DNA of 64,000 nt, taken from the NCBI RefSeq assembly GCF_000231405.2, contig NZ_CP007032.1:1674001-1738000 (forward strand), given 5' to 3'. The notes beneath the pieces were generated by a model. The model made no database searches and had not been told where the DNA came from. It saw only the letters and a program-made list of their open reading frames with translations. The translations under genes and the position numbers were made by a program. Below, piece by piece: positions 1-8,310 of the stretch. Source of the stretch: Desulfitobacterium metallireducens DSM 15288 (GTDB lineage Bacteria > Bacillota > Desulfitobacteriia > Desulfitobacteriales > Desulfitobacteriaceae). Position 1 is the first letter of the stretch; the number at the start of each line of letters is the position of its first letter.

Positions 1-1829
1 GGGAATCGTTTCAGATAGCTAAGAGAGGAATACCCAACTCCGAAGTCATCAATTGCAATATGTATTCCTAATTCTTTTAACTGTTTTAAAACACGTGACG
101 TAAGCTCGATATCCTGCATGGCCACACTTTCTGTGATCTCAAGTTCCAGCCAACGGCCCTCCATCCCTTCTTCGTCTAAAATTTTGCTAATTTGCTCAAC
201 TAGATTTTCCTGCTCAAACTGACGTGCAGAAAGATTGACCGCAATGCGCAATGCCGGAAAGCCTTCTTTTTGCCATGTTATATTTTGGGCAATAGCTGTT
301 CGTAAAACCCATTCCCCAATCGGCAAAATCAACCCCGTTTCCTCAGCAATTGGAATAAATTTCATCGGCGGTATCAATCCCTCTTCCGGATGCTTCCAGC
401 GGATCAACGCTTCCATACCCAAAATTTTACCTTTGGTCACATCGACCTGAGGCTGATAATAGAGGACGAATTCATCTCGTTCAAGGGCTTTTCTTAAGCG
501 TTGTTCTAGTGTTAATCGATTCTGAGCTTGAATGCTCATATTCATTTCATAAATCCAGTATCGGTTTTTCCCATTTTCTTTAGCCTTATACATTGCCAAA
601 TCGGCATGCCGTAAGATCGTTTGAGCATCCAGCACTTTATCTGAAGCTATCGCAATTCCAATGCTCGAAGAAATGTAAAGTTCTTGTTCTTCCAGAACAA
701 AAGGCTTTCTGAAAACATTTAGTATTCGGCGGGCGACATCTTTAGCATCTTCAATCTGAATATCCGGAAGAAGAACAGTAAACTCGTCCCCTCCCATCCT
801 TGCAACAGTATCCTCTTCGCGAATACACGTAGTGATTCGTTTTCCGACCTCTTGCAAGAGCTGATCACCCGCCGCATGTCCTAAGGTATCATTAACATCC
901 TTGAAGCGATCCAGATCTAAAAAAAGAACAGCCAATGTATTTTCATGCCGAGCGGCATGAGCTAAGGCAGTTTTTAACCGATCAAGAAAAAGATAACGAT
1001 TAGGAAGGTCTGTCAAAGCATCATGGTAAGCCAGATGTTTGACCCGTTCTTCATTCTGTTTGCGTGAAGTTAAATCGCTGAGAATAGCTGCATATTGTAC
1101 CGTTTTCCCACGCTCATCCTGGATAGCCGTTAAGGTCAACCACTCAGGATATATTTCCCCAGTTTTGCGTCGGTTCCAGATTTCTCCCTGCCACTCTCCT
1201 TTTTCCACAAGAGATTTCCACAATTTGCGATAAAATTCAGGATCATGTCGACCCGAACTTAAGATACTCGGGTTTTTCCCTAAAACTTCTTCCGTTTTAT
1301 AACCAGTAATTTCTTCAAAGGATTGATTTGTAAAGACAATATTTCCTCTGAAATCGGTCACCAAAACGCCTTCTAGAGTGTTTTCGAAGATTTTGGCCGC
1401 CATACGCATTTCTTCTATATCTTTACGTTTTTGGGTCACATCCTGCTTGACGGCAATAAAATATAATTTCTGTTCTGGCTCAAAATAAACTGGCGTAATT
1501 GTCATTTCTTCAATATATAGGGTTTCATCCTTTTTCTTATTGACAATTTCTCCATGCCAGACTTTATTGGCCATAATGGTATCCCACAGTTCTTTATAAA
1601 ACTCAGAAGGATGAGCCTCTGATTTCAAAAATCGTGGATTTTTGCCAAAGACCTCAGTCAGATTATAACCAGTTAAGGTCGTAAAAGCAGAATTAGCCCA
1701 TATAATATGACCATCAGCATCTGTAATCACAATCGAATTTGCTGCCGCTTCTAAAGCTGCAATTTGTAATCGACTAAATCGTTCCTCATTGAATTTCGAA
1801 CACGACTTGAATTTATAATTTGCTACCAT
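1..1829 (-). CDS. PAS-PAS-GGDEF-EAL signalling protein, 3' part missing
   Basis: Predicted cyclic-di-GMP turnover protein; the gene starts at 1829 and runs off the left edge, so the end of the EAL domain is missing. Translating the minus strand gives, in order, two PAS domains (each with an NPRFL/NPSIL-type motif followed by a W-G-E segment), a GGDEF domain with intact RMGGDEF, and an EAL domain containing GMEALIRW and IAIDDFGVGYSSLSYL. Intact signatures in both catalytic domains suggest either activity could be retained. No membrane segment is seen before the first PAS, so it is probably cytosolic. ATG at 1829 lies 8 nt after an AGAGAGG ribosome site; an in-frame ATG at 1835 is too close to that site. 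Confidence 0.93.
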   Translation of the reverse strand, partial: MVANYKFKSCSKFNEERFSRLQIAALEAAANSIVITDADGHIIWANSAFTTLTGYNLTEVFGKNPRFLKSEAHPSEFYKELWDTIMANKVWHGEIVNKKKDETLYIEEMTITPVYFEPEQKLYFIAVKQDVTQKRKDIEEMRMAAKIFENTLEGVLVTDFRGNIVFTNQSFEEITGYKTEEVLGKNPSILSSGRHDPEFYRKLWKSLVEKGEWQGEIWNRRKTGEIYPEWLTLTAIQDERGKTVQYAAILSDLTSRKQNEERVKHLAYHDALTDLPNRYLFLDRLKTALAHAARHENTLAVLFLDLDRFKDVNDTLGHAAGDQLLQEVGKRITTCIREEDTVARMGGDEFTVLLPDIQIEDAKDVARRILNVFRKPFVLEEQELYISSSIGIAIASDKVLDAQTILRHADLAMYKAKENGKNRYWIYEMNMSIQAQNRLTLEQRLRKALERDEFVLYYQPQVDVTKGKILGMEALIRWKHPEEGLIPPMKFIPIAEETGLILPIGEWVLRTAIAQNITWQKEGFPALRIAVNLSARQFEQENLVEQISKILDEEGMEGRWLELEITESVAMQDIELTSRVLKQLKELGIHIAIDDFGVGYSSLSYLKRF

Positions 1830-1975
1830 CTTCATCGCCTCTCTGACAAGCCCATTTTTGTTTGATCCTTATCTCATATAAGCGAATTATTTAGAATCAC
1901 TTTAAACTTATTATATTATACAATATCGAGTTCTATTTATCACTTATTTATTACATTATCTTAAATTTATCATAT

Positions 1976-2019
1976 TAAAAAATAACAATCCCCGAAAATC
2001 ACATAATTCGAGGATTGTT
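1976..2019 (-). terminator. Rho-independent terminator after the XRE regulator gene
   Basis: Thirteen-base-pair stem (1984-1996 with 2007-2019, one G-U pair) followed on the minus strand by a run of T. It ends the transcript of the regulator gene at 2046. Confidence 0.8.
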
Positions 2020-2045
2020 TTCTAGAATATATCGCAAATTAATTC

Positions 2046-2444
2046 TTATTTAATATTTACTAAGGCCATTTTAGCCATAAAATAGAATTTGCGATAAATT
2101 TCTTCTTTTATTTGCTCAGAGAATCCAGACATTCCAATTTCCTTAAGCGTTTCCTGTAAGATTGAATGGTGTTCTAATTCCTCTCGCGCAACGAGCGGTG
2201 CTTTACCCATACAATCATAAATATAGTTCTCATCAAGACCACAATTTTCCGATAAATTGCGAATAAATTCATCATCAGGAATCTTCTCGCCTCGTTCAAC
2301 GTCACGCAGGTAAGAAGGATTTACTCCTACACGCGCACCCATGTGTTGAAGCGATAATTTACGTCGACCTCTGTAATCACTTATATAGCGGCCAATTTCC
2401 TGAAGGGCCTCTTTATGTTCACTTATTTGTTTACTCAAAGACAC
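2046..2444 (-). CDS. XRE-family helix-turn-helix regulator
   Basis: Small DNA-binding protein of 132 residues. An N-terminal HTH_XRE domain (about residues 13-75) contains LSLQHMGARVGVNPSYLRDV and ERGEKIPDD, typical of Cro/C1 folds. The C-terminal half has no recognised domain and is probably for dimerisation. The open frame extends upstream to an ATG at 2501, but a GTG at 2444 sits 7 nt behind a GGAGG site, so GTG is preferred. It is divergent from pepT, and the region between them carries three GTTAAC sites that could be its operators; that link is inference. Confidence 0.85.
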   Translation of the reverse strand: MSLSKQISEHKEALQEIGRYISDYRGRRKLSLQHMGARVGVNPSYLRDVERGEKIPDDEFIRNLSENCGLDENYIYDCMGKAPLVAREELEHHSILQETLKEIGMSGFSEQIKEEIYRKFYFMAKMALVNIK

Positions 2445-2586
2445 TGTATTTCCTCCTCTATTTATCCCTTTCCATGCAACCGCATTTATATTCAATCTCA
2501 TGGATATACTACGATTTTAGAAACATGTTATTATTTTATTGCAAGAAATGTGCCATACTGATATCATGCAATTGGAGAAGCATTTT

Positions 2587-2624
2587 GTTAACTTCTCAAA
2601 AAATTAAGTTAACTTCATGTTAAC
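2587..2624. promoter_or_regulatory. Three phased GTTAAC sites upstream of pepT
   Basis: GTTAAC occurs at 2587-2592, 2608-2613 and 2619-2624, that is 21 and 11 bp apart, or about two and one helical turns. The first two form an inverted repeat GTTAACTT/AAGTTAAC. The site lies between a divergent XRE regulator and pepT and is a candidate operator. Confidence 0.4.
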
Positions 2625-2664
2625 AACGATAACTTAGATGAATCCAAGAAGTGGAGGTTAAAAC

Positions 2665-3891
2665 ATGAACAAAGTCATTGATCGGTTTCTTAAATATGTC
2701 CAGATGGACACCCAATCGGATGAAGGATCTACGACAGTCCCTAGTACTTCAAAACAACTTGCTTTGGGTAAAATATTGGTGGACGAACTCAAAAGTTTAG
2801 GATTGCAGGGGGTTAAGCAAGATGAGAAAGGCTATGTCTATGCCACTCTTCCCGCTAATATTACCCAAACCGTACCCGCCATCGGTTTTATCGCTCATAT
2901 GGATACTAGCCCTGATATTTCAGGCCATGAGGTTAAACCTCAACTGATCAAAAACTACCCTGGTGGTGATATTGTTTTAAACCCTAGTCAAAACATTATT
3001 CTTTCTACTAAGGATTTTCCAGAACTCAACGATTATATTGGAGCTGATTTAATTACAACAGATGGAACGACCCTGCTTGGAGCTGACGACAAAGCGGGCA
3101 TTGCTGAGATTATGGCCGCTCTAGAATATTTAAATAACCACCCTGATCTTCCTCATGGTAAACTCTGCATTGGATTTACGCCTGATGAAGAGATTGGTCG
3201 TGGGGCTGACCATTTTGATGTAAAAGGTTTTGCTGCAGATTTTGCCTATACTGTTGATGGAGGTCCGATTGGCGAATTAGAATATGAAAATTTCAATGCA
3301 GCTAAAGCTGTGCTTAAAGTTCACGGTCGTAATGTTCACCCAGGAAGTGCAAAGGGAAAGATGATTAACTCCCTGCTCTTGGCCAATGAGTTCATCTCCC
3401 TTCTTCCACAACAGGAGACCCCGGCGCATACGGAAGGATATGAAGGGTTTTATCATCTGAATAGCCTTCACGGGGATGTCGAGGAAACTGTGCTTGACTA
3501 CATACTTCGCGACTTTGAAAGTAAAAGTCTAGAAAACCGCAAAGATACAATGAAAAAGGCCCTTCACCAGTTACAACAAAAATACGGTGAAGACGCCTTT
3601 ACATTGGAAATTACAGATCAGTATCAGAATATGCGTGAAAAAATAGAGCCTGTTATGCATATCGTTAAAACTGCTCAACACGCAATGGAAGCTGTTGGAG
3701 TCAAACCCAATATTAGTCCGATACGAGGAGGTACCGACGGTGCACGTCTTTCCTATATGGGCTTGCCCACTCCAAACCTCTTCACAGGCGGACATAATTT
3801 CCATGGGAAATATGAATTTATCCCTTCCTTTGCTCTTGAAAAAGGAGTCGAAGTCATTCTCAAAATAATTGAGCTTTATAGTAAACCTTAA
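2665..3891 (+). CDS. pepT: Peptidase T (tripeptide aminopeptidase)
   Basis: Cytosolic M20-family zinc aminopeptidase of 408 residues that removes the N-terminal residue from tripeptides. Metal-site and catalytic motifs are in place: HMDTSPD (His78, Asp80), GADDKAG (Asp141), TPDEEIG (catalytic Glu175, Glu176), VDGG, and near the C-terminus [10 protein letters not shown] and GGHNFHG with the last zinc ligand. Length matches the family (about 405-410). ATG is preceded by GTGGAGG. Its stop codon abuts the stop of the convergent MFS gene with no spacer. Confidence 0.97.
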   Translation: MNKVIDRFLKYVQMDTQSDEGSTTVPSTSKQLALGKILVDELKSLGLQGVKQDEKGYVYATLPANITQTVPAIGFIAHMDTSPDISGHEVKPQLIKNYPGGDIVLNPSQNIILSTKDFPELNDYIGADLITTDGTTLLGADDKAGIAEIMAALEYLNNHPDLPHGKLCIGFTPDEEIGRGADHFDVKGFAADFAYTVDGGPIGELEYENFNAAKAVLKVHGRNVHPGSAKGKMINSLLLANEFISLLPQQETPAHTEGYEGFYHLNSLHGDVEETVLDYILRDFESKSLENRKDTMKKALHQLQQKYGEDAFTLEITDQYQNMREKIEPVMHIVKTAQHAMEAVGVKPNISPIRGGTDGARLSYMGLPTPNLFTGGHNFHGKYEFIPSFALEKGVEVILKIIELYSKP

Positions 3892-5058
3892 TCAGGCTGA
3901 TTTTTCATATCGATTCAATTTTCTTCCTGCGATTAAGACTGTACCCAAAAGAAGAAGGGAACCGGAAACATAGGGTAATCCGATGGATAACCCATAGAGA
4001 GCTCCACCGATAATCGGTCCGAGGATTCGCCCCAAACTTGCGAACGATTGGAAAAGTCCAAGCGACGCTCCTTGGCTTTGATTTCCTTGTTTGGTAACAA
4101 GAGCTGAGCTGGTGGGGCTCATCAAGGAATTACCAACCATAAATAGAATGGTTGCAATAATCAACGCTATCGCGTTCGGAGCGATAAGGATAAAGATTAG
4201 ACCGATCGCGCAGAAGTAAGCCCCCGCTTTGACTAAGTTAGCGTCTCCAAACCGTTTCACTAATTTGCCAATTAGTCCGCCTTGAACAATAACCCCAAAT
4301 ATTCCGAGGATCGTAAATGTCGTCCCCATCTCTTTTGGTCCAAAACCTACTTTAACCGCAGCTAACATTGCAAATGTAGTCTCAAACATAGCCATGGAAA
4401 AACTAATAATAAAGTTGAAGATATATAAGGCGAAGAGAGGATCTTTCGCTATTTCAAAACTAAAATGCGGAATCTTCTTACTCGAAGCAGCACTCGATTT
4501 TTGTAATGTCTCCGGTAAAAAACTCCAGGCAAAGGGTAGAATTGCAAGGGCTAAAGCACCTGCCACAAAAAATGGTGTGGAAAAACTGTAATGACCTAAC
4601 CATCCCCCCAGCGCAGGTCCAAAGACCATCCCAAGCCCCATTGCCGCGCCAATCATTCCCATGCTTTTCGAGCGATCTGCGCCTTCAGTGATATCGGCTA
4701 AATAAGCCATCGAAGTGGGAAGAGTCGCGGATGAGACCATTCCCGATAATGCTCGAACGGCAATCAAAAGCCACAAATTATGAATCATTCCAAAAAAAAT
4801 AAACGTCAACCCATAGCCACTTATCCCGATAAGAAGGACAGGTCTCCGCCCAATGCGGTCTGAAAGGCGGCCCCAAAACGGGGCAAAGAAAAATTGCATA
4901 ATTGAATAAGCCGACATAAAAATTCCAAGGGAAAGCGCATTCCCCCCCAAGTCCTGAACGAGATAGGGCAGAATTGGAATCACAATTCCAAAACCAACCA
5001 TGACGAAAAATTGAATTAAAACGATAATAATCATAGGACGAATATATTTTTTCTCCAT
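3892..5058 (-). CDS. MFS drug/metabolite efflux transporter (DHA1/TetA-like)
   Basis: Integral membrane protein of 388 residues with twelve predicted helices. The MFS signature GRLSDRIGRRPV follows helix 2, and helix 5 carries GPALGGWLG, the drug/H+ antiporter motif C type. It resembles the 12-helix multidrug and tetracycline exporters. It is the last gene of a minus-strand operon, 21 nt after the GH3-family gene and downstream of marR, so it may export the product or substrate of that enzyme; the substrate is unknown. Confidence 0.88.
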   Translation of the reverse strand: MEKKYIRPMIIIVLIQFFVMVGFGIVIPILPYLVQDLGGNALSLGIFMSAYSIMQFFFAPFWGRLSDRIGRRPVLLIGISGYGLTFIFFGMIHNLWLLIAVRALSGMVSSATLPTSMAYLADITEGADRSKSMGMIGAAMGLGMVFGPALGGWLGHYSFSTPFFVAGALALAILPFAWSFLPETLQKSSAASSKKIPHFSFEIAKDPLFALYIFNFIISFSMAMFETTFAMLAAVKVGFGPKEMGTTFTILGIFGVIVQGGLIGKLVKRFGDANLVKAGAYFCAIGLIFILIAPNAIALIIATILFMVGNSLMSPTSSALVTKQGNQSQGASLGLFQSFASLGRILGPIIGGALYGLSIGLPYVSGSLLLLGTVLIAGRKLNRYEKSA

Positions 5059-5079
5059 GTTAGTTAACTATCCCCTTTT

Positions 5080-6753
5080 CTATTCTTTGTTAACTCTCCG
5101 GTTATTTTCGAGGATCGCCAGAAATTGCTCATCCTTTACCCAACGAGGAATTTTCACCTGATTGAGTGACGCCCCTCGTCGCAGCAACTCCTGCCGCAAT
5201 TTTTGGAAGGTTCCAGCCTGGACGAAATCTATTTTTAAGGGAGAAATCCGCTTGCCTTCGAGACCTGCGCGATAGCGGGGATTAGCTGCTTGAAGATATT
5301 TTTCAAGATTCTCCTGGAAATTTTCAAGTTTTGACGAATCGGCTTCTACATAGAAATGATAACGTCCTACAGTTTCTTTAAGGTCTAGAGTTGCAGTATA
5401 ATCCTCAACCGTGATCGACAAGGTCTGCGCTGTTTCACTCATTGCTCTTTGAACCGCTAGTTCAGAAGTTTTTTCACCAGAAATATTCAAAAGCTGGCCT
5501 TTACGATATTGGAATTCAAGAATCGGACTTTGATGGAAATACCCTGTCACCTTGACCACATCCTCTAAACGGTAGCGGTAAAACCCTGAATAATTGGTCA
5601 CCACGATTTCATAGGATTCTCCGATCTTAAGCTCATCAAGTTCTAGCGTTGTCGGACATGTGGAATCCATTTCAGAAATGGGAATGAATTCATAATAAGC
5701 AGCCCCCGGTGTAACAACATAGGTCGCTTCATTAATGCTTGTGGCTAAGCCAATAAGGGCTTCAGTTGCCCCATATACTGCTGAGTAAACAGGCAGATTT
5801 TCAGTGTAACGGTTAAGTTTCTCCATATAAACACTGAAACTTCCGCCTGCTACACACGAAACATATGCAAGTTTTGGCCAAAGACGTCGAGCGATTCCCT
5901 TCCATCCTTGTTGAAATTCCCGACTTAGACGCTCCGCTCTTCTAGGCTGAGGTTTTAATTTGGCGTCTAGTAAGGAACGTGTTTCGGGCTTAAGCGCTAA
6001 TTGAGATGAAATAAGGCCTGTTTTTAGGTCTTTCATGAGTTGTGGCCATGTTTCTTCAAGAACACCAAAAAGCTGAACAATGGCCGAAGGAAAGGGTGCC
6101 ATAATATAGGTCAGGTTTTCCTCCTGGAGTGCAAAAAGGAGATGTAAATAATTAGCAATGCTTTGATCTGAGATCTCTAAAATCTCCAAAGGGGAAGTCC
6201 AAAAATACGGAAGGACTTTTTGCATCGATTGAACTCCACCTGAGGTCCCTGAACCAGTAGGAACTCCACCAGAGGTGGTTCCCGATTGAAGCATATTCAT
6301 TAAAAGAAGTCCCCTCCCCCCTTGTCTAGCCTCAGGAAGAGCGTGACGTAAAATTCCGTGCTGTGTAAACATCATATTTAACATCATAATTTTGCGCGAA
6401 CGTCCAGTTGTGGGTATCTTCTTTTGCTTTCCAGTCGTTCCGGAACTTAGTCCAAAGTAAAGTACAGGGTCAGATGTCAAGACATCTTCTTTACCTGCTG
6501 CAATTTCCTCGACATAACTTTCGTATGCTGGAAATTTCGTTAAGGGTACAACCTTTCTATAGTCTTCAGAATTATGGATCTCAGGAAAATGATATTTCTG
6601 TCCGAACTCAGTTTTAGTGTTATCTGTCAAAATTTTTTTTAATATTTTATGATTGATTTTTTTTGCATTTCTCGTTTCTTTAACAAATTTATGGTAAAAA
6701 TAATCTGCTGCAAAAGCATATACCGCGTTAAGACCTTGCTCTAAAAAACTCAT
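5080..6753 (-). CDS. GH3-family (auxin-responsive type) acyl-adenylating enzyme
   Basis: Protein of 557 residues with the three ATP/AMP-binding motifs of GH3 enzymes: FGLSSGTTGKQKKIPTT (about residue 101), YGATEALIGL (about 328), and YRYRLEDVVKVTGY (about 390). GH3 enzymes belong to the ANL adenylating superfamily; plant members join amino acids to auxin or jasmonate through an acyl-adenylate. Bacterial members are little studied and the acyl substrate here cannot be predicted. The cap-like C-terminal domain (about 420-557) is present. It lies between marR (29-nt gap) and an MFS exporter, suggesting an inducible detoxification or signalling-metabolite module. Confidence 0.9.
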   Translation of the reverse strand: MSFLEQGLNAVYAFAADYFYHKFVKETRNAKKINHKILKKILTDNTKTEFGQKYHFPEIHNSEDYRKVVPLTKFPAYESYVEEIAAGKEDVLTSDPVLYFGLSSGTTGKQKKIPTTGRSRKIMMLNMMFTQHGILRHALPEARQGGRGLLLMNMLQSGTTSGGVPTGSGTSGGVQSMQKVLPYFWTSPLEILEISDQSIANYLHLLFALQEENLTYIMAPFPSAIVQLFGVLEETWPQLMKDLKTGLISSQLALKPETRSLLDAKLKPQPRRAERLSREFQQGWKGIARRLWPKLAYVSCVAGGSFSVYMEKLNRYTENLPVYSAVYGATEALIGLATSINEATYVVTPGAAYYEFIPISEMDSTCPTTLELDELKIGESYEIVVTNYSGFYRYRLEDVVKVTGYFHQSPILEFQYRKGQLLNISGEKTSELAVQRAMSETAQTLSITVEDYTATLDLKETVGRYHFYVEADSSKLENFQENLEKYLQAANPRYRAGLEGKRISPLKIDFVQAGTFQKLRQELLRRGASLNQVKIPRWVKDEQFLAILENNRRVNKE

Positions 6754-6782
6754 TCTCCCACTCCCTATTGCCTTATCTAATT

Positions 6783-7211
6783 TTAGTCCTCGATTATTTC
6801 CAAAAGGACCTGCTGATATCGAGCAAGGTGCTGATTAAGAAGTTCGATTTCTTTCTCTCCTAATTTTTCCTTAATTTGTTGGTGAACCTCAAAGAGTTTT
6901 TTTTCGAAGTTTCCTAACTGATTCTTTCCCTCTTCTGAAAGTTCAATGACAACCAACCGACGATCCTGTTCACTCCGCTCGCGCGTAATCAAGTTTTGTT
7001 TATATAACCGATCCACAAATCCAGTCACTGCTCCCAGCGTAATATTGAATTGTTTCGCGATTTCAGAAGGGGTACAGCTCTTTTTCTGCTCGAGAAATTT
7101 AAGAGCATGAAATTGGTGAAGAGAAATTGATCCTTCTTTGGGAAGCAAATAATATTGATATTTCTGTCCAATTGTATGCAGTAAAATTTGGGTTTCATAT
7201 TCTTTTTGCAT
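6783..7211 (-). CDS. MarR-family transcriptional regulator
   Basis: Winged-helix repressor of 142 residues. The HTH core is TPSEIAKQFNITLGAVTGFV and the wing is RERSEQDRRLVVIELSEEGK with the conserved DRR. MarR proteins bind DNA as dimers and release it on binding small aromatic or phenolic ligands or on oxidation. The frame extends to GTG 7223 and ATG 7220, but a GAGGTG site gives good spacing only to the ATG at 7211. It is first in an operon with the GH3-family enzyme and the MFS transporter, and a perfect inverted repeat at its transcript start suggests autoregulation. Confidence 0.9.
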   Translation of the reverse strand: MQKEYETQILLHTIGQKYQYYLLPKEGSISLHQFHALKFLEQKKSCTPSEIAKQFNITLGAVTGFVDRLYKQNLITRERSEQDRRLVVIELSEEGKNQLGNFEKKLFEVHQQIKEKLGEKEIELLNQHLARYQQVLLEIIED

Positions 7212-7221
7212 AAGTTTCATC

Positions 7222-7236
7222 ACCTCATTATGAGGT
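7222..7236. promoter_or_regulatory. Candidate MarR operator (perfect inverted repeat)
   Basis: ACCTCAT-T-ATGAGGT is a perfect 7-1-7 palindrome. It overlaps the expected transcription start and the ribosome site of marR, just downstream of the -10 box, a typical place for an autorepressor site. Confidence 0.6.
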
Positions 7237-7238
7237 CA

Positions 7239-7268
7239 ATTGTATGCCATCTAAATAGTTTATGTCAA
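7239..7268 (-). promoter_or_regulatory. SigA-type promoter of the marR-GH3-MFS operon
   Basis: On the minus strand a perfect -35 TTGACA (7263-7268) is followed after 18 nt by TACAAT (7239-7244). The transcript would start within the palindrome at 7222-7236. Confidence 0.75.
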
Positions 7269-7271
7269 TTA

Positions 7272-8096
7272 CTATTTTAGCTCAAGAAACGTTGGAAAAA
7301 AGAGTTCAAGGATCTTCTCAAATTCAGAGTCCTCTAAACCATCATTCACGAGATAAATAGGAAGTTGTTCAACGTTAAAAGGTGTTTTGTGTTTAATCCA
7401 TTGTTCTAAGAAAAGATAACCTGTAATCTCATCAGACCTGATAATCTGGTTTTCAAGATGACTGTACAGCGCTGATCGGTCCTGCACCTCTAGTTGTGCG
7501 GCCTGTACGTACCCCCCGCGTTGCCGTGCGTAAAGTTGGCGTAAATATGTAATCCTTAAGTCATCCCATTCTGGATGATTTTGAATAACATAGGCATTTG
7601 CAAGGGTTTCTTCAAAACATTCCCCTGTCCCCCAGCATTGGCAATAAACTTCCCGCTTATAGTTTTGATAAATATTATGTTTTCGTTCCAAACTGAATTC
7701 CGTTTGATGAAGATCATAGCGTTCTGCAAATTGTTCCACGAGATAGTGAAAAGCCCCATGTGATTGCACGCATTCTAAAGAAAAGGCATGGGCTTCACCG
7801 ATCGAAAGTTTTGTTGTTTCTAAGATATTAAGAAGAAATGCCATAAAGTAGCGTATATACAAGTAAAGTCCAAAATCAGCACCGTTAAAATGATAAGGGC
7901 GATAAGTAGCAACTATGTCCATATTTTCACAACGTTGATCAGTGAAATACTCCCCAGCCCAACTTATTTTTTCTTTAAACCAGGGTAAGGATCTTTTTCG
8001 TAGACGGTTAAACGCCGGCTTTGGAAGTTCCAAAGTTCCCCAATCTGGCACATCATAGCATGCTTCACCTATGCCTTTGTTTACTTCTAAACGCAT
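7272..8096 (-). CDS. Hypothetical protein with degenerate zincin-like pattern
   Basis: Protein of 274 residues with no recognised family. Around residues 113-117 it reads HGAFH, and about 45 residues later CQCWGTGECFEETLANAY. That spacing recalls metalloproteases with HExxH followed by a distal EExxAN segment, but here the catalytic Glu would be Gly, so an inactive protease fold is only a suggestion. There are three Cys within about nine residues (CQCWGTGEC). No signal peptide or clear membrane segment is present apart from one hydrophobic stretch (FMAFLLNIL). ATG 8096 has a GGGGAAGG ribosome site. It ends four bases upstream of the marR -35 box, and neighbours give no function. Confidence 0.6.
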   Translation of the reverse strand: MRLEVNKGIGEACYDVPDWGTLELPKPAFNRLRKRSLPWFKEKISWAGEYFTDQRCENMDIVATYRPYHFNGADFGLYLYIRYFMAFLLNILETTKLSIGEAHAFSLECVQSHGAFHYLVEQFAERYDLHQTEFSLERKHNIYQNYKREVYCQCWGTGECFEETLANAYVIQNHPEWDDLRITYLRQLYARQRGGYVQAAQLEVQDRSALYSHLENQIIRSDEITGYLFLEQWIKHKTPFNVEQLPIYLVNDGLEDSEFEKILELFFPTFLELK

Positions 8097-8240
8097 CACT
8101 ATTACCTTCCCCCTGCATTCTTAAGGCTTGTTCGATTAAAGAAATATATGCAGATGGTCTAGTTAGAATTCTAAGTTTACTAAAAAATTGGGCAAAATTC
8201 TGATTGGTAAATTCTCAATATGACTAACTCAATATGACTA

Positions 8241-8289
8241 AATAGAAAAAAGAAAGCCGGTATTCCAATTCTAGAGGAATACCGGCTTT
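8241..8289 (-). terminator. Rho-independent terminator after htpG
   Basis: Perfect 14-bp stem (8253-8266 with 8276-8289) followed on the minus strand by a T run at 8246-8251. It closes the htpG transcript. Confidence 0.9.
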
Positions 8290-8310
8290 TCCAATGATAT
8301 AATGATTAAA

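Noticed and set aside
8211-8245. Direct repeat CTCAATATGACTAA twice
   Set aside because: Only two short copies in a promoter region; too little to call an operator.
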